A stretch of 64,000 nucleotides of DNA from Dyella tabacisoli. Its GTDB lineage: Bacteria > Pseudomonadota > Gammaproteobacteria > Xanthomonadales > Rhodanobacteraceae. This document shows positions 55,486 to 64,000 of this stretch, piece by piece. The stretch lies in assembly GCF_003350925.1 (NCBI RefSeq), contig NZ_KZ857173.1:186001-250000 (forward strand), in the 5' to 3' direction. Position numbers and translations under genes: made by a program. How positions within the stretch are numbered: position 1 is the stretch's first letter; each line of letters begins with the position of its first letter. The notes under the pieces were generated by a model. It had not been told where the DNA came from, did not search any database, and saw nothing but the letters and a program-made list of their open reading frames with translations.

Positions 55486-56457
55486 TCAGGGCGTCGGGCG
55501 CTTGCTGCAATCCTCATGCTGGCGCCAAGTAGCCTCGGGGAGTCGCTCGGCCAGAAAATCGACAAAAGCGCGCACACCGGGCAGCAAGCCACGCCGACTG
55601 GGGTAAACAAAATGCATGGTGCCCTCTGGTGCGCTCCATTTTGGCAACAGCACCTCTAACTCGCCCCGAGCCACGGCAGGCGCGCAGACGAATTCCGGCA
55701 ACAAGGCCACACCGATGCCGGCTCGCGCGGCTTCGAGCAGCACAGCGAAATCGCCGGTAATCAATTGCGGCTGGATATCCACCACGGCACGTTCGCCATT
55801 GGCGCCGATCAACTCCCAGCTATGCGAGCCCTCATGCTCGTTCATGGTCAACGCAGGCATCGCGGAAAGATCGGCTGGAGTTTGTGGCCGCCCGGCGGCC
55901 TTGAGCAGGGCTGGGCTAGCTACAGGCAACACGCGCGATTGACCAAAGCTACGTATGACCAAGGTGGCATCAGTATCGAGCTTGCTGCGTACGCGAATGG
56001 CGACGTCAAAACCTTCGCCGATCAGATCCACCCGGCGATTGGTGGCCTGCAAACGCACCTGAACCTTTGGGTGTTTTGCGAGAAACTCCGGCAACACGTG
56101 CGCGACCACCATCTGCGCCAGCGATACCGGGCAGCTCAGTCGCACCACGCCGCGTGGCTCGGAGCGCAACTCATCGACCGCATCTTGCGCGGCCCGTGCC
56201 TCTTCGAGCACGGCGCGACAATGGCCATAGAAACGCTCGCCGACCTCAGTGACCACAAAACGCCGCGTGGTCCGTTGCAGCAGCCGTACACCAAGCCGCT
56301 CTTCGAGCTGGGCAATGCGTTTGCTTAACCGTGATTTAGGGATGCCAAGCGCTCGCCCGGCCGCTGAAAAACCACCGTGTTCAACCACGGCGGCAAAAAA
56401 GTACAAGTCGTTAAGGTCCTGCAGAGCACCGTCCAACATCATCATCGTCGTTTCCAT
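55486..56457 (-). CDS. LysR-family transcriptional regulator divergent from azoR
   Basis: 323 residues from the ATG at 56457 (METTMMMLDG...); nearby in-frame Met codons leave the start uncertain. Winged-helix part: LNDLYFFAAVVEHGGFSAAG ... IPKSRLSKRIAQLEERLG; effector domain from about 95 (GVVRLSCPVSLAQMVVAHVLP), of the AaeR/DsdC-like subgroup. It faces azoR across about 100 bp that should hold the shared operator. The likely target is azoR; the inducer is unknown. Confidence 0.9.
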   Translation of the reverse strand: METTMMMLDGALQDLNDLYFFAAVVEHGGFSAAGRALGIPKSRLSKRIAQLEERLGVRLLQRTTRRFVVTEVGERFYGHCRAVLEEARAAQDAVDELRSEPRGVVRLSCPVSLAQMVVAHVLPEFLAKHPKVQVRLQATNRRVDLIGEGFDVAIRVRSKLDTDATLVIRSFGQSRVLPVASPALLKAAGRPQTPADLSAMPALTMNEHEGSHSWELIGANGERAVVDIQPQLITGDFAVLLEAARAGIGVALLPEFVCAPAVARGELEVLLPKWSAPEGTMHFVYPSRRGLLPGVRAFVDFLAERLPEATWRQHEDCSKRPTP

Positions 56458-56559
56458 AAAGAAACAATAAGTCTGCAAATCACCGACTTATCAATAGATT
56501 GTCCTAAATATACCTTATGCACATCGCCGCTCAGTCCGGCTCGTGTTCAAGGAATCGCC

Positions 56560-57159
56560 ATGAAGCTTCTGCATATCGACGCCAGTGCCTTAGGCAACCA
56601 CTCGGTTTCTCGCAGCCTGACCGCGGCCATCGTAGCCGAGTTGATCCAGGCCCAGCCTGAGTTGGAGGTCAATTACCATGACCTCGCCGCACACCCGCTG
56701 CCGCACTGGTCTCCGGTGGCCGATGCCGGCGATCCTGGCGCTGTGCTGGGTAACGCCGTGATGGATGCTTTTCTCGCTGCCGACGTCATTGTCATCGGCG
56801 CACCCATGTACAACTTCTCCGTTCCAAGCCAGCTCAAAGCCTGGATCGACCGCATCATGGTCGCCGGCAAAACCTTTCGTTACACCGAAAACGGGCCGCT
56901 GGGCCTGGCCGGTGGCAAGCGGGTGATCATTGCTTCGAGCCGTGGTGGCTTCTATGGCAATGGCAGCGAAGCCGCAGCGATGGATTTCCAAGAGCCGTAC
57001 CTGCGCACCGTATTCAAATTTATCGGCATCGACCAAGTGGAATTCGTGCGCGCCGAAGGCGTCAATGTCAGCGCCGATCACAAAGTGGAAGCACTCGAAT
57101 CAGCCCATGCCGCTATCGGTCAAGTGAATCGCAAGCAAGTCATCCGCAAGGCCGCCTGA
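56560..57159 (+). CDS. azoR: FMN-dependent NADH-azoreductase
   Basis: Flavodoxin-like NADH:quinone/azo-compound oxidoreductase, FMN-bound dimer. 199 residues from the ATG at 56560. N-terminal MKLLHIDASALGNHSVSRSL (phosphate-binding loop), GAPMYNFSVPSQLKAWIDRI and the flavin-binding ASSRGGFYG are standard. Physiologically these enzymes often protect against quinone and electrophile stress, fitting control by the divergent LysR regulator. Confidence 0.95.
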   Translation: MKLLHIDASALGNHSVSRSLTAAIVAELIQAQPELEVNYHDLAAHPLPHWSPVADAGDPGAVLGNAVMDAFLAADVIVIGAPMYNFSVPSQLKAWIDRIMVAGKTFRYTENGPLGLAGGKRVIIASSRGGFYGNGSEAAAMDFQEPYLRTVFKFIGIDQVEFVRAEGVNVSADHKVEALESAHAAIGQVNRKQVIRKAA

Positions 57160-57168
57160 GTCCTACAC

Positions 57169-57198
57169 TGGCACCACACCGATCAAGGTGTGGTGCCA
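57169..57198. terminator. Hairpin between azoR and the amidohydrolase gene
   Basis: Perfect 12-bp stem TGGCACCACACC / GGTGTGGTGCCA with a six-base loop that contains the stop codon of the convergent gene; the right arm is therefore also coding sequence. No T-run, so termination strength is uncertain. Confidence 0.55.
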
Positions 57199-58862
57199 CC
57201 CGATTGAGGCGCGTGATAGACAGCTTTGCCATCTACCCACGTGCTTACTGGCTTCAGATCAGCGATAGCCCGCGGAGCGATGCTCATCGGATCACTATCG
57301 AGTATCACAAAATCCGCACGCAGTCCGGGCTTGAGCATGCCGACCTCGTTCTCCATGAAAGCGGCATAAGCAGCACCACGAGTGAATCCGGCCAAGGCCT
57401 GGAGTCGGCTCACCTTCTGCTCGGGAAACCAGCCGCCCGGCGGCTGCCCGGATAAATTCTGGCGAGTAACAGCGGCATAAATGCCCAGCATGGGATTGAC
57501 GCTTTCCACCGGAAAGTCAGAGCCGAAGGCAAGTGGTACCCGTTCGTGAATAAAGCGCTGCCAGGCATAGGCGCCCTTGAGACGCGCGACGCCCAGGCGC
57601 TGTTCGGCCCAAGGCATGTCCGAAGTAGCATGCGTGGGCTGCATGGAGGCAATCAATCGCAATTGGGCAAAGCGCGGAATATCGTCCAGTGCCACGATTT
57701 GTGCGTGCTCGACACGCCAACGGTTATCGTCGGCGGCATCTTTACCCAGCACCGCCTGATAAGTATCCAGCACCATCCGGTTGGCGCGATCACCGATGGC
57801 GTGGGTAGCCACTTGAGCCTGGCAACGATGCGCTTTTTCGACCGCAGTCCGATAGGCCTCGGGCGAGGTAACCAGAATGCCGCGATTACCATGTTCGTCG
57901 TTGTAGTCGGTTAGCAGCGCCGCGCCACGGCTACCCAGCGCACCGTCCATATATAGCTTGACCGCATGCATCCGCAGGCGGCCACTGGGGTCGGACCAAC
58001 GCCCGCCTTGCTGGCATAACCATTCCAATGCGGCGTTATTGCCATCGGCCATCTCATACAAGCGCAGCGGAATCTCTCCTGCCGCAGCCATCTTTTGTAG
58101 CTGCTTGAAATCAGCCAGGCTAACTCCGGCATCGTGTACTCCGGTGAGCCCGGCCGCCACGGCATCGGCGAATGCGCGCCGATAGGCTGCTTGGGTTTGC
58201 TCTGCCGTGAGCGGCGGAATCGCATCACTCACCAAAGCCTTGGCCCCATCGATAAGCACGCCAGTGGCCTTGCTACCGATCCGATGAATGCGGCCTCCAT
58301 CGGGCTGCCAATTGCCATTCAATGATTGCTTCGCCTGTTTCATGGCAGCGCTGTTGACCCAGGCGGCATGGCCATCGACGCGATCCAAATAAACCGGCCG
58401 ATCAGGAAACGCCGTATCCAGATCAGCGGCATCAGGAAATTGCTTTTCCGGCCAACGATTCTGATCCCAGCCATATCCGACCAGCCAGGCTCCAGGCGGT
58501 AACTTCGCCGCCTCCGCCTTCAAGCGAGCAAGCACCTGCGCCTTGCTCGTGCTGCCGCCCAAATCGACCTGACTGCTCAGAGTGCCAAGAGCCAGCAAAT
58601 GACCGTGTGCGTCGATCAAACCGGGAATCACCGTGCCGCCCTGCGCATCCACCACTGAAGCATCGGCATAGCGTTGCTTCAAGTCAGCAGCGTCGCCCAC
58701 CGCAAGCAGTTTGCCGCCGTCGTCCCAGACCAGTGCGGTAGCAACGGGGTGATCCGGGTCCATGGTGTGAATACGGGCATGCGTCAGCAGCGTCGTTGCT
58801 TGCAACGGCAACATAGCCACCGTGAGCAAGGCAACCGCAGAGAAACGAACCGACAAGCGCAT
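57183..58862 (-). CDS. Exported amidohydrolase-family protein (YtcJ-like)
   Basis: 559 residues from the ATG at 58862, with AGGAG seven bases upstream. A signal peptide (MRLSVRFSAVALLTVAMLPL) precedes the amidohydrolase-like part. Metal-binding HGHLLALG (near 85) and VDGHAAWVNS, then later HAIGDRANRMVLD and the LAFGSDFPVESVNP segment with the terminal Asp. YtcJ-like proteins are often exported and act on amides or N-acyl compounds, but substrates are mostly unknown. No operon partner is evident. Confidence 0.88.
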   Translation of the reverse strand: MRLSVRFSAVALLTVAMLPLQATTLLTHARIHTMDPDHPVATALVWDDGGKLLAVGDAADLKQRYADASVVDAQGGTVIPGLIDAHGHLLALGTLSSQVDLGGSTSKAQVLARLKAEAAKLPPGAWLVGYGWDQNRWPEKQFPDAADLDTAFPDRPVYLDRVDGHAAWVNSAAMKQAKQSLNGNWQPDGGRIHRIGSKATGVLIDGAKALVSDAIPPLTAEQTQAAYRRAFADAVAAGLTGVHDAGVSLADFKQLQKMAAAGEIPLRLYEMADGNNAALEWLCQQGGRWSDPSGRLRMHAVKLYMDGALGSRGAALLTDYNDEHGNRGILVTSPEAYRTAVEKAHRCQAQVATHAIGDRANRMVLDTYQAVLGKDAADDNRWRVEHAQIVALDDIPRFAQLRLIASMQPTHATSDMPWAEQRLGVARLKGAYAWQRFIHERVPLAFGSDFPVESVNPMLGIYAAVTRQNLSGQPPGGWFPEQKVSRLQALAGFTRGAAYAAFMENEVGMLKPGLRADFVILDSDPMSIAPRAIADLKPVSTWVDGKAVYHAPQSGGTTP

Positions 58863-58981
58863 CGACAAACTCCTAACGAAAGACCGAAACACAGCGCTGT
58901 CTATAACGCATCGTCAAGACAAGCACTACTTTCGAATGATCTTACGCATAAAAAGAGTAAATCGCTGCAGCGGCTATCACA

Positions 58982-59224
58982 TCAAACGGCGACAGCAGCT
59001 TCCTCCCGCTCGACCACGAAACCATAGCGCGCCAATCGGATATTCGTAGCCGGCCCCGGCATTTCCACGCAAATGACACGCCCCGAACGAAGGTGCTCAT
59101 CACGCGCTATTTCGCGAGCAAGCTTGATCGCCGGCCCCAAACGCAGGTCACTGAAAAGAGCAAAGCCCGAGCGGCATATGCTCCACCCGCCCGCAGTCGA
59201 TTGCTTGAGTGAATACGTAATCAT
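58982..59224 (-). CDS. Small hypothetical protein
   Basis: 80 residues from ATG 59224 (frame open to 59278). Starts MITYSLKQSTAGGWSICRSG, then an amphipathic helix PAIKLAREIARDEHLRSG and a strand-rich end. This resembles small DUF2188-like proteins (aromatic/Gly start, then helix), but the match is weak. No Shine-Dalgarno sequence is clear. Coding status is moderately likely on composition and length. Confidence 0.45.
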   Translation of the reverse strand: MITYSLKQSTAGGWSICRSGFALFSDLRLGPAIKLAREIARDEHLRSGRVICVEMPGPATNIRLARYGFVVEREEAAVAV

Positions 59225-59564
59225 GTTGATAAACCCGTGATGGGCGCGCCTTAAGCGCATCTGAGAAGCCCGGGTCATCGGTTGGCGTTAAGGCTGCAAT
59301 CTACCTGACTCGCCGAGCAGGCATAGCGTGCGCTAGTCAGCGCTGGCGGGCTATCAGCTTAAGGCGTCAGATTGTGTAGGAATACGACTACAAACGAGTC
59401 CCGATTGATGCCTTGCCTAAGCATGTAAGCCGCGCCGATCCAATAGACATTGAGAAGCCCACCTGGACGGCAGGCCTCCCTCACATGGCTATCTGGTCAT
59501 CGGGGGGATCTGGTTGCCCTAAGACTGCCCTACGAAATGTTATGGCCAAAACCAGCCATATCAA
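59225..59564. other. Intergenic stretch without recognisable features
   Basis: About 340 bp between the small hypothetical gene and the lipoprotein gene. I see no ORF, RNA gene or strong repeat; composition is somewhat AT-richer than in neighbouring genes. Confidence 0.4.
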
Positions 59565-60173
59565 TCAAGCGGCAACCCGCAACGTCGAGTAGACCCTGCA
59601 CGCACTGGCTGCCGACGGGCCTCCGTAAACTAACCACAAGCGATAGTCACCCGGTGTAACACCTGACAAGGTTGTCTTGAGTACGTAACCGGAGGTTTTC
59701 AGCCCGTCGCTGCCTATCACTTTCGCCACATCCGGCCGCGCGCCACCACCAACGATCTTCACCGCGTAGCTTGCCACGGGTCCTTGCAGCACGAGTAACG
59801 CACGAGTCGGCACCTGCCCGTTCGCGTCCCCCATCCATCCGTTGAAAACAGCATTGCCGCCGCTTTTCACCACCGCGCCGGTAGGAATCAATCCACTGCG
59901 CGTTGATACCAGGGGAGTCGTTGGTGCGGCACCGTTGATACCTTCCAAAGAGCACTTCCCGGCCAGCGCAATGGTGCTCGGATCGCCACTAAATTCAGTG
60001 ACGGTCGTGCTTTCCCATGGAAGTACGACCGCCAAGGCGCCACTTGCAGTAGCCGCGCCCTGGCTTTTAGCACTCATCGAATGCGTGGAGTCATTTGCAT
60101 CGTCGTAACTGCAAGCCACGATCAACACAGACGCCGCAAGCAGGCCAAACATTTTCAATGTATAGATGCCCAT
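59565..60173 (-). CDS. Predicted lipoprotein near polysaccharide genes
   Basis: 202 residues. A lipoprotein signal with lipidation expected at Cys21 (LIVAC). The mature protein begins with a Ser/Asp/Thr-rich stretch. Its later part (about 100-200: VFNGWMGDANGQVPTRALLV ... GGGARPDVAKVIG ... LKTTLSGVTPGDYRLWLVYG) repeats a pattern seen attached to O-antigen and glycosyltransferase proteins: NGW..., GxARPDVAxxxG, then a strand-rich end. The function is unknown; the resemblance and the position beside a glycosyltransferase suggest a role at the cell surface or with a polysaccharide. Confidence 0.75.
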   Translation of the reverse strand: MGIYTLKMFGLLAASVLIVACSYDDANDSTHSMSAKSQGAATASGALAVVLPWESTTVTEFSGDPSTIALAGKCSLEGINGAAPTTPLVSTRSGLIPTGAVVKSGGNAVFNGWMGDANGQVPTRALLVLQGPVASYAVKIVGGGARPDVAKVIGSDGLKTSGYVLKTTLSGVTPGDYRLWLVYGGPSAASACRVYSTLRVAA

Positions 60174-60289
60174 GATTCTGCTCCGTCGAGGATACCCATG
60201 CGAAATGGCGATGTAATCACGTTACGCAAAAGTCGCCGAACATCGCGACATTGAATACTGGCGTGTTCTAACTGCTTGTTTAAATGAGT

Positions 60290-62443
60290 TCAAGCACGAA
60301 GTTCATTGACAAAATCTGATGCACCCTCTTCTGACATGCCGTTATCAAGCTGCTTACATAGCTCGTCAATGAAGAGATCATCGAATACCTTCTGCCATGA
60401 AACAGGTGATGCTACGGCGTAAGCAGGGTTTGTCCTCAAATCGATATCACCGATCTTGCTGACAGCCTCTTGCAGTCCAGCAACTATGTCATCAACGCTT
60501 AGATCGACTGGAATCAAGCGTGGGGAACGGGCCTGAATATCCAGCTTGCTTCGGTTTGAAAAGGTATTGGTCACGACTATGGCACCCGCGTTAGCCAATT
60601 CATAAGGAATCAGACTGGGGTGCGGTGCGTACATAAGACTCAATCCGATGTCCGCCCCCTGCAACAATTCGACATATGAGTCTCTGTCGACTTTAGGGCA
60701 TATTTCCAGTGTTCGACCCCACCCAAGGTCGACGTGATGCGGACCGGACAGTGCACCGACGCCGATGAACTCAAAGTCTCTTCCAAAAATATTCTTCGCT
60801 ATCGCTTCGCGGAGCGCAATCAAGCAAATCTCGGTCAGATTGCGTTGCGCATGGGTCTCCGGCCTGGCGTAAACAATCACCCGCCGCGTCTTGCGCGCCT
60901 GTAGCACTAACGATGAAGGCGGCGACACGGGAGTCAGCACGTGTTCGAAAGTAATATAATCGGTCGATTGTTTGTCTTTTTCGAAAACTCCTAGACCTTG
61001 CTGCCTGAAGAATTTCTCAAGAAAAACGGAATTGAATAAGGCGATATGTGGCTTCTTGTAGGCCATATCGACAAGAAAATGCGCACTGTCATGGCCATGG
61101 AATACCGCCTCGTACTCCTGCACTAAGAATACGAATTTCTTGCTTCGCAGATTTTTTGCGTAGAAACCGGCAGCCAAAGCTTGCCAAGCCGAATACGCTA
61201 TCAAAACATCATCGGGGCCAAGCAGGAAGGGCGCCTCACTGAATGCCGAGAAAAGTGCGATCTCGTTCTTACGCCTCGTCAGCTCCGAATTCGGGCTCCG
61301 ATAGCAAAAGAAGTTAAACGAATCGGCGGTGTCTTCGAATAGAAAGAACCCGATCGGAATACCCCGGCAGAGGAATGCCTCAGCCAGATGGACGAGCGTC
61401 GAATAGCCACCGAAAAAGAGATCCGGGTTCAGGCGAGGAACAAAAAACCATACCGTTCGGGGCTGTTCTTCGACAAGCCTGTGGCGATGCGGCTTCAATC
61501 TGCGTTCAAGCTCCAGAAAGTTCGCGAGAGCTACCGGCTGAGTCAACCCCGGCAGAATCTGCTCCAGACAACGAGTCAGTTCAAACTTAGGTATCCGACC
61601 CTCCTTGCGCCCGGCCAGTACGTAATGCTCAAAGCCCGACGATAGCTTTCCAGATGCTACCGCACGCCCAATGTCGGTGTAGAAGGTTCGATAAAACATT
61701 TCATCGAATCCAGCATTCGGGGAGTTCCCCGTCTTCCTTCCTATGTGAAGGTAGTGTGTACTCGGCGACATATCGCCAAGCTCATGCTTATACGTTTCCC
61801 GATAGTGATCCGCGTCGAATTCAGAAAAGATAAGCTCTTGGTTGATATTGTGAAACCATGGTTGCAATACCGCCGACGCATGCCCCTCGCCCTCCCCTCG
61901 CTTGGACACGCTTGGCATATGTCCCATACGCCGCCCATACAGATTGAAAAATTCCCTGGGCGTCACGATAGGCATGGATTTTAGGAACTGACGAACAAGT
62001 TCATAATCAAGAAGATAAAAATCGGGATCGAATTGCGCCGGATCGCCTATTTCCTGCCAAGCAATTTGACCAAGCATCTGCTGATTGAACGCCAAATTGG
62101 GACAGCGCCCCTCCCGAATTCCGTGATGGACGAAATGATCGAACCCGGACAGAAAATTGCCTTCATCGATTGCAGACGAAACATCAGGATTCTTGGATCG
62201 GTAGAAAACCTCGTCAAACCAAGGGTTCGGGCTCAATGCACGCGCTGCGGCGTTGCCTTTATAGAAAGCAACAAGGTCTTCCACTACCGGGTCGATACCT
62301 GCCGCCGCCAGTTGAAGTCGAAAGTACTCGGGGTCGATAGTCGCCGCGAGTACATCAGGCTGACTTTTAGGGCGCCCTCCAGAAAGCACGGTTGTAGCGA
62401 TATGCTTGATTCTGTGACGCAGACTATCCATGCCCACCCCCAT
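60290..62443 (-). CDS. WsaF-like glycosyltransferase with N-terminal repeats
   Basis: 717 residues. The first ~300 residues contain three divergent copies of a ~45-residue module (e.g. WFDEVFYRSKNPDVSSAIDE ... SGFDHFVHHGIREGRCPN; a second near 205-240 with YRETYKHELGDMSPSTHYLH; a third near 245-285 with FDEMFYRTFYTDIGRAV and EGRIPKF). These repeats occur with polysaccharide and S-layer glycan transferases. The rest is a GT-B enzyme resembling WsaF rhamnosyltransferase: NPDLFFGGYSTLVHLAEAFL, FLVQEYEAVFHGHDSAHFLV, and a C-terminal SLMYAPHPSLIPYELANAGA nucleotide-sugar site. It probably adds sugars to a polysaccharide exported by the ABC transporter opposite. Confidence 0.85.
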   Translation of the reverse strand: MGVGMDSLRHRIKHIATTVLSGGRPKSQPDVLAATIDPEYFRLQLAAAGIDPVVEDLVAFYKGNAAARALSPNPWFDEVFYRSKNPDVSSAIDEGNFLSGFDHFVHHGIREGRCPNLAFNQQMLGQIAWQEIGDPAQFDPDFYLLDYELVRQFLKSMPIVTPREFFNLYGRRMGHMPSVSKRGEGEGHASAVLQPWFHNINQELIFSEFDADHYRETYKHELGDMSPSTHYLHIGRKTGNSPNAGFDEMFYRTFYTDIGRAVASGKLSSGFEHYVLAGRKEGRIPKFELTRCLEQILPGLTQPVALANFLELERRLKPHRHRLVEEQPRTVWFFVPRLNPDLFFGGYSTLVHLAEAFLCRGIPIGFFLFEDTADSFNFFCYRSPNSELTRRKNEIALFSAFSEAPFLLGPDDVLIAYSAWQALAAGFYAKNLRSKKFVFLVQEYEAVFHGHDSAHFLVDMAYKKPHIALFNSVFLEKFFRQQGLGVFEKDKQSTDYITFEHVLTPVSPPSSLVLQARKTRRVIVYARPETHAQRNLTEICLIALREAIAKNIFGRDFEFIGVGALSGPHHVDLGWGRTLEICPKVDRDSYVELLQGADIGLSLMYAPHPSLIPYELANAGAIVVTNTFSNRSKLDIQARSPRLIPVDLSVDDIVAGLQEAVSKIGDIDLRTNPAYAVASPVSWQKVFDDLFIDELCKQLDNGMSEEGASDFVNELRA

Positions 62444-63133
62444 AAATCGCTTGGTGTTTCATCGCGAAATCGAACTCTTGGCAAGGCTTCTAAGCAGTCA
62501 TCAGAAGATCACCCCATGTCTGCTGAAATCGATTTAGCTCATACGCGAAGCGAGTACTGCGGGTGATTACTGAATTTTGCATGAGCTTTCTCTGCATCAA
62601 ATATGCCAGCAGCCGAGGCGCGCTACATCGATGCCACTCACTTGGGTTCATTAATCAGTTTCCGGGACGCAAAAAACCGGTCTCCCCTGGCACGCGACAA
62701 TTAGAACACCGCCAGTCGTTATATGCAGACTACCCTTGGTCTTGGTCCAGCTTATATCAGCGTCAGCAAACACAAAAGCATGCTAAAGCTAGATCGATCC
62801 AAGCTGCATCTCTATCACGTCGTAATAACATTCACAAAAATTTCGCAACAACCTTCACCACTATCTATTAAGAGATGAGTATTTTGTGTCCGTAACGCGC
62901 CGAATCGGCAGACACCTTCAACTACTCACCTGTTTTAGTTCGGCTACTGTAAGGTGCACTTGTTCATCGAAAAAAGGACTTGCAAAGAGGGCGCACGGTG
63001 ACGTTCAAGGGGCGACCAGGAAGACACTTCCAGGCTCTGTCAGACGATGCTCGATACAGCCGTATGCATGCCTGTATCAAGCTCGCCAAAATTAGAGCGA
63101 CCAAAAATATTCTCGCATCGGGACCAAATTTCC
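62444..63133. other. AT-richer region between the glycosyltransferase and the ABC exporter
   Basis: About 690 bp, no convincing gene. It must contain the divergent promoters for the glycosyltransferase and the transport genes. Its composition is more AT-rich than the housekeeping genes, as is common at polysaccharide loci. No JUMPstart (GGCGGTAG) element was found. Confidence 0.45.
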
Positions 63134-63943
63134 ATGGCTCATCGCCTAACTTCTAGGAGTTGGCAGTTCGCTAAGAGAGATTTCATCGAAGGTGTTGGCG
63201 CCTGGCATGTTTGGCTGCCTTTCGGACTAAAGGACATTCGGCAACGTTATCGCCGATCACGCCTGGGACAGTTCTGGATATCCATCAGCACCGGCATATT
63301 CATCGCCGGCATCGGCGTTCTTTACGCCGTACTCTTTAAAATTCCACCGCACGACTATCTTCCATATCTGGCGGTCAATTACATCGTGTGGCTGCTGATG
63401 GCCGGCATGGCCAATGACAGCACGGCCGCATTTGTGGAGGCCAGTGCCTATCTTCGCCAGGACGCGCTACCCAAGACGATCTACATCATGCGGGTCCTGG
63501 TGCGTAATGTGACTATCTTCGCGCACAATCTGGTCGTCTTGCCGTTTATTTTTCTGGTCTTCGGATTCAGAGCAAGCATAGCGATGCTGCTGGTGGTGCC
63601 AGGACTTGTCTTATTGCTCATTGCGGGTTTTTTGACCGTGCTCGTATCCAGCTTGTTGAGCACCCGTTTTCGTGACTTCCCGCAGATTGTTCAATCGACG
63701 CTGCAAGTCGCATTCTTCGCTACGCCCGTGATGTGGGCACCGCAGCAGATGGGGCCGATAGGCTGGTATTTCGTCCATTTGAACCCATTCGCGATATTTC
63801 TTCAGTTGATTGCCGAGCCTATCCGTGGCAAGGCCCCGGATTTAAGTTTATACGTGGGTGCGGGAATCATCATATGCATCCTCCTGATCTTCACTTTGCC
63901 TTTCTTTGCACGTTACCGCGCACGTGTTGTTTACTGGCTTTAA
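63134..63943 (+). CDS. Polysaccharide ABC transporter permease (Wzm type)
   Basis: 269 residues from the ATG at 63134 (frame open earlier). Inner-membrane permease of a capsule/O-antigen ABC-2 exporter. N-terminal amphipathic GLKDIRQRYRRSRLGQFWIS is the typical cytoplasmic gate helix, followed by six membrane spans (such as IFIAGIGVLYAVLFKIP, IFAHNLVVLPFIFLVFGFRA, LVLLLIAGFLTVLVSSLLST, AFFATPVMWAPQQM, YVGAGIIICILLIFTLPFFA). It is followed at 16 bp by its ATPase partner, and a glycosyltransferase is divergent from it, so an ABC-dependent polysaccharide export locus starts here and runs beyond the right edge. Confidence 0.92.
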   Translation: MAHRLTSRSWQFAKRDFIEGVGAWHVWLPFGLKDIRQRYRRSRLGQFWISISTGIFIAGIGVLYAVLFKIPPHDYLPYLAVNYIVWLLMAGMANDSTAAFVEASAYLRQDALPKTIYIMRVLVRNVTIFAHNLVVLPFIFLVFGFRASIAMLLVVPGLVLLLIAGFLTVLVSSLLSTRFRDFPQIVQSTLQVAFFATPVMWAPQQMGPIGWYFVHLNPFAIFLQLIAEPIRGKAPDLSLYVGAGIIICILLIFTLPFFARYRARVVYWL

Positions 63944-63959
63944 TCGGAGGACGCGGTCC

Positions 63960-64000
63960 ATGCCATCCATCCAGCTTCGTAGCGCGACGGTCGACTTTCC
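63960..64000 (+). CDS. Polysaccharide ABC transporter ATP-binding protein (Wzt type), N-terminus only
   Basis: Only the first 13 codons are visible (MPSIQLRSATVDF), with GGAGG 10 bases upstream. This is how Wzt-type ATPases begin, and the position right after the permease supports it. The Walker motifs lie beyond the window. Confidence 0.75.
   Translation, partial: MPSIQLRSATVDF

Overview
This is a GC-rich gammaproteobacterial chromosome segment. Gene content and order point to the order Xanthomonadales, most likely Rhodanobacteraceae (a Dyella/Rhodanobacter/Frateuria-like organism). Pointers are the recJ-rpfE neighbour pair known from Xanthomonas, the serC-pheA-aroA block, clpS-clpA next to infA, nudJ-mnmA-hflD, scpA-scpB-rluB, and a REP-like repeat of the type common in this order. 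The genus is inferred; no 16S gene is present. Nearly everything is chromosomal housekeeping. I see no prophage, CRISPR array, complete insertion sequence or defence island.

Layout: 1-3972 is an RND efflux operon, cut by the left edge, behind a near-perfect 30-bp palindromic operator. 4142-5602 is a secreted DUF1996 protein with an added C-terminal domain. 6176-8119 is asnB with its leader. 8165-13016 holds recJ, rpfE and an ABC-F ATPase. 13227-22733 carries agmatine-to-putrescine conversion (aguA, aguB), a TraB-family membrane protein, a secreted chitinase, cytochrome c4, nfuA, phhB, a degenerate CPBP-type membrane protein and rluC. 23068-26283 is RNase E. 26370-30779 is a gacA / tRNA-Leu / tRNA-Cys / two tRNA-Gly / pgsA / uvrC neighbourhood with a MITE-like insertion. 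30814-35630 continues the same minus-strand series (tyrosine phosphatase, kdsB, aroA, pheA, serC). 35785-40030 has an FHA protein, a PHA-granule-region protein, infA, clpA and clpS. 40176-48379 has nudJ-mnmA-hflD, a LysR regulator, acnA and fadD. 48445-53408 has a PilZ protein, an empty gap, scpA-scpB-rluB and an ArsC-like protein. 53462-58862 has a transaminase/omega-amidase pair, LysR plus azoreductase, and a secreted amidohydrolase. 59565-64000 is the edge of a polysaccharide locus (lipoprotein, WsaF-like glycosyltransferase, ABC exporter).

The most interesting element lies just upstream of asnB (minus strand, 8119-7904). It is a 41-codon ORF with six asparagine codons within eight codons, a hairpin that flanks those codons, an alternative helix, and a terminator-like hairpin before asnB. 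These are the parts of a classical ribosome-mediated transcription attenuator, here apparently sensing charged tRNA-Asn. The ORF has no Shine-Dalgarno sequence, and a plausible promoter would start transcription at or next to its AUG, so the leader mRNA may be leaderless. I do not know of a described asparagine attenuator of this kind in proteobacteria; that novelty claim rests on memory and needs a literature and comparative check.
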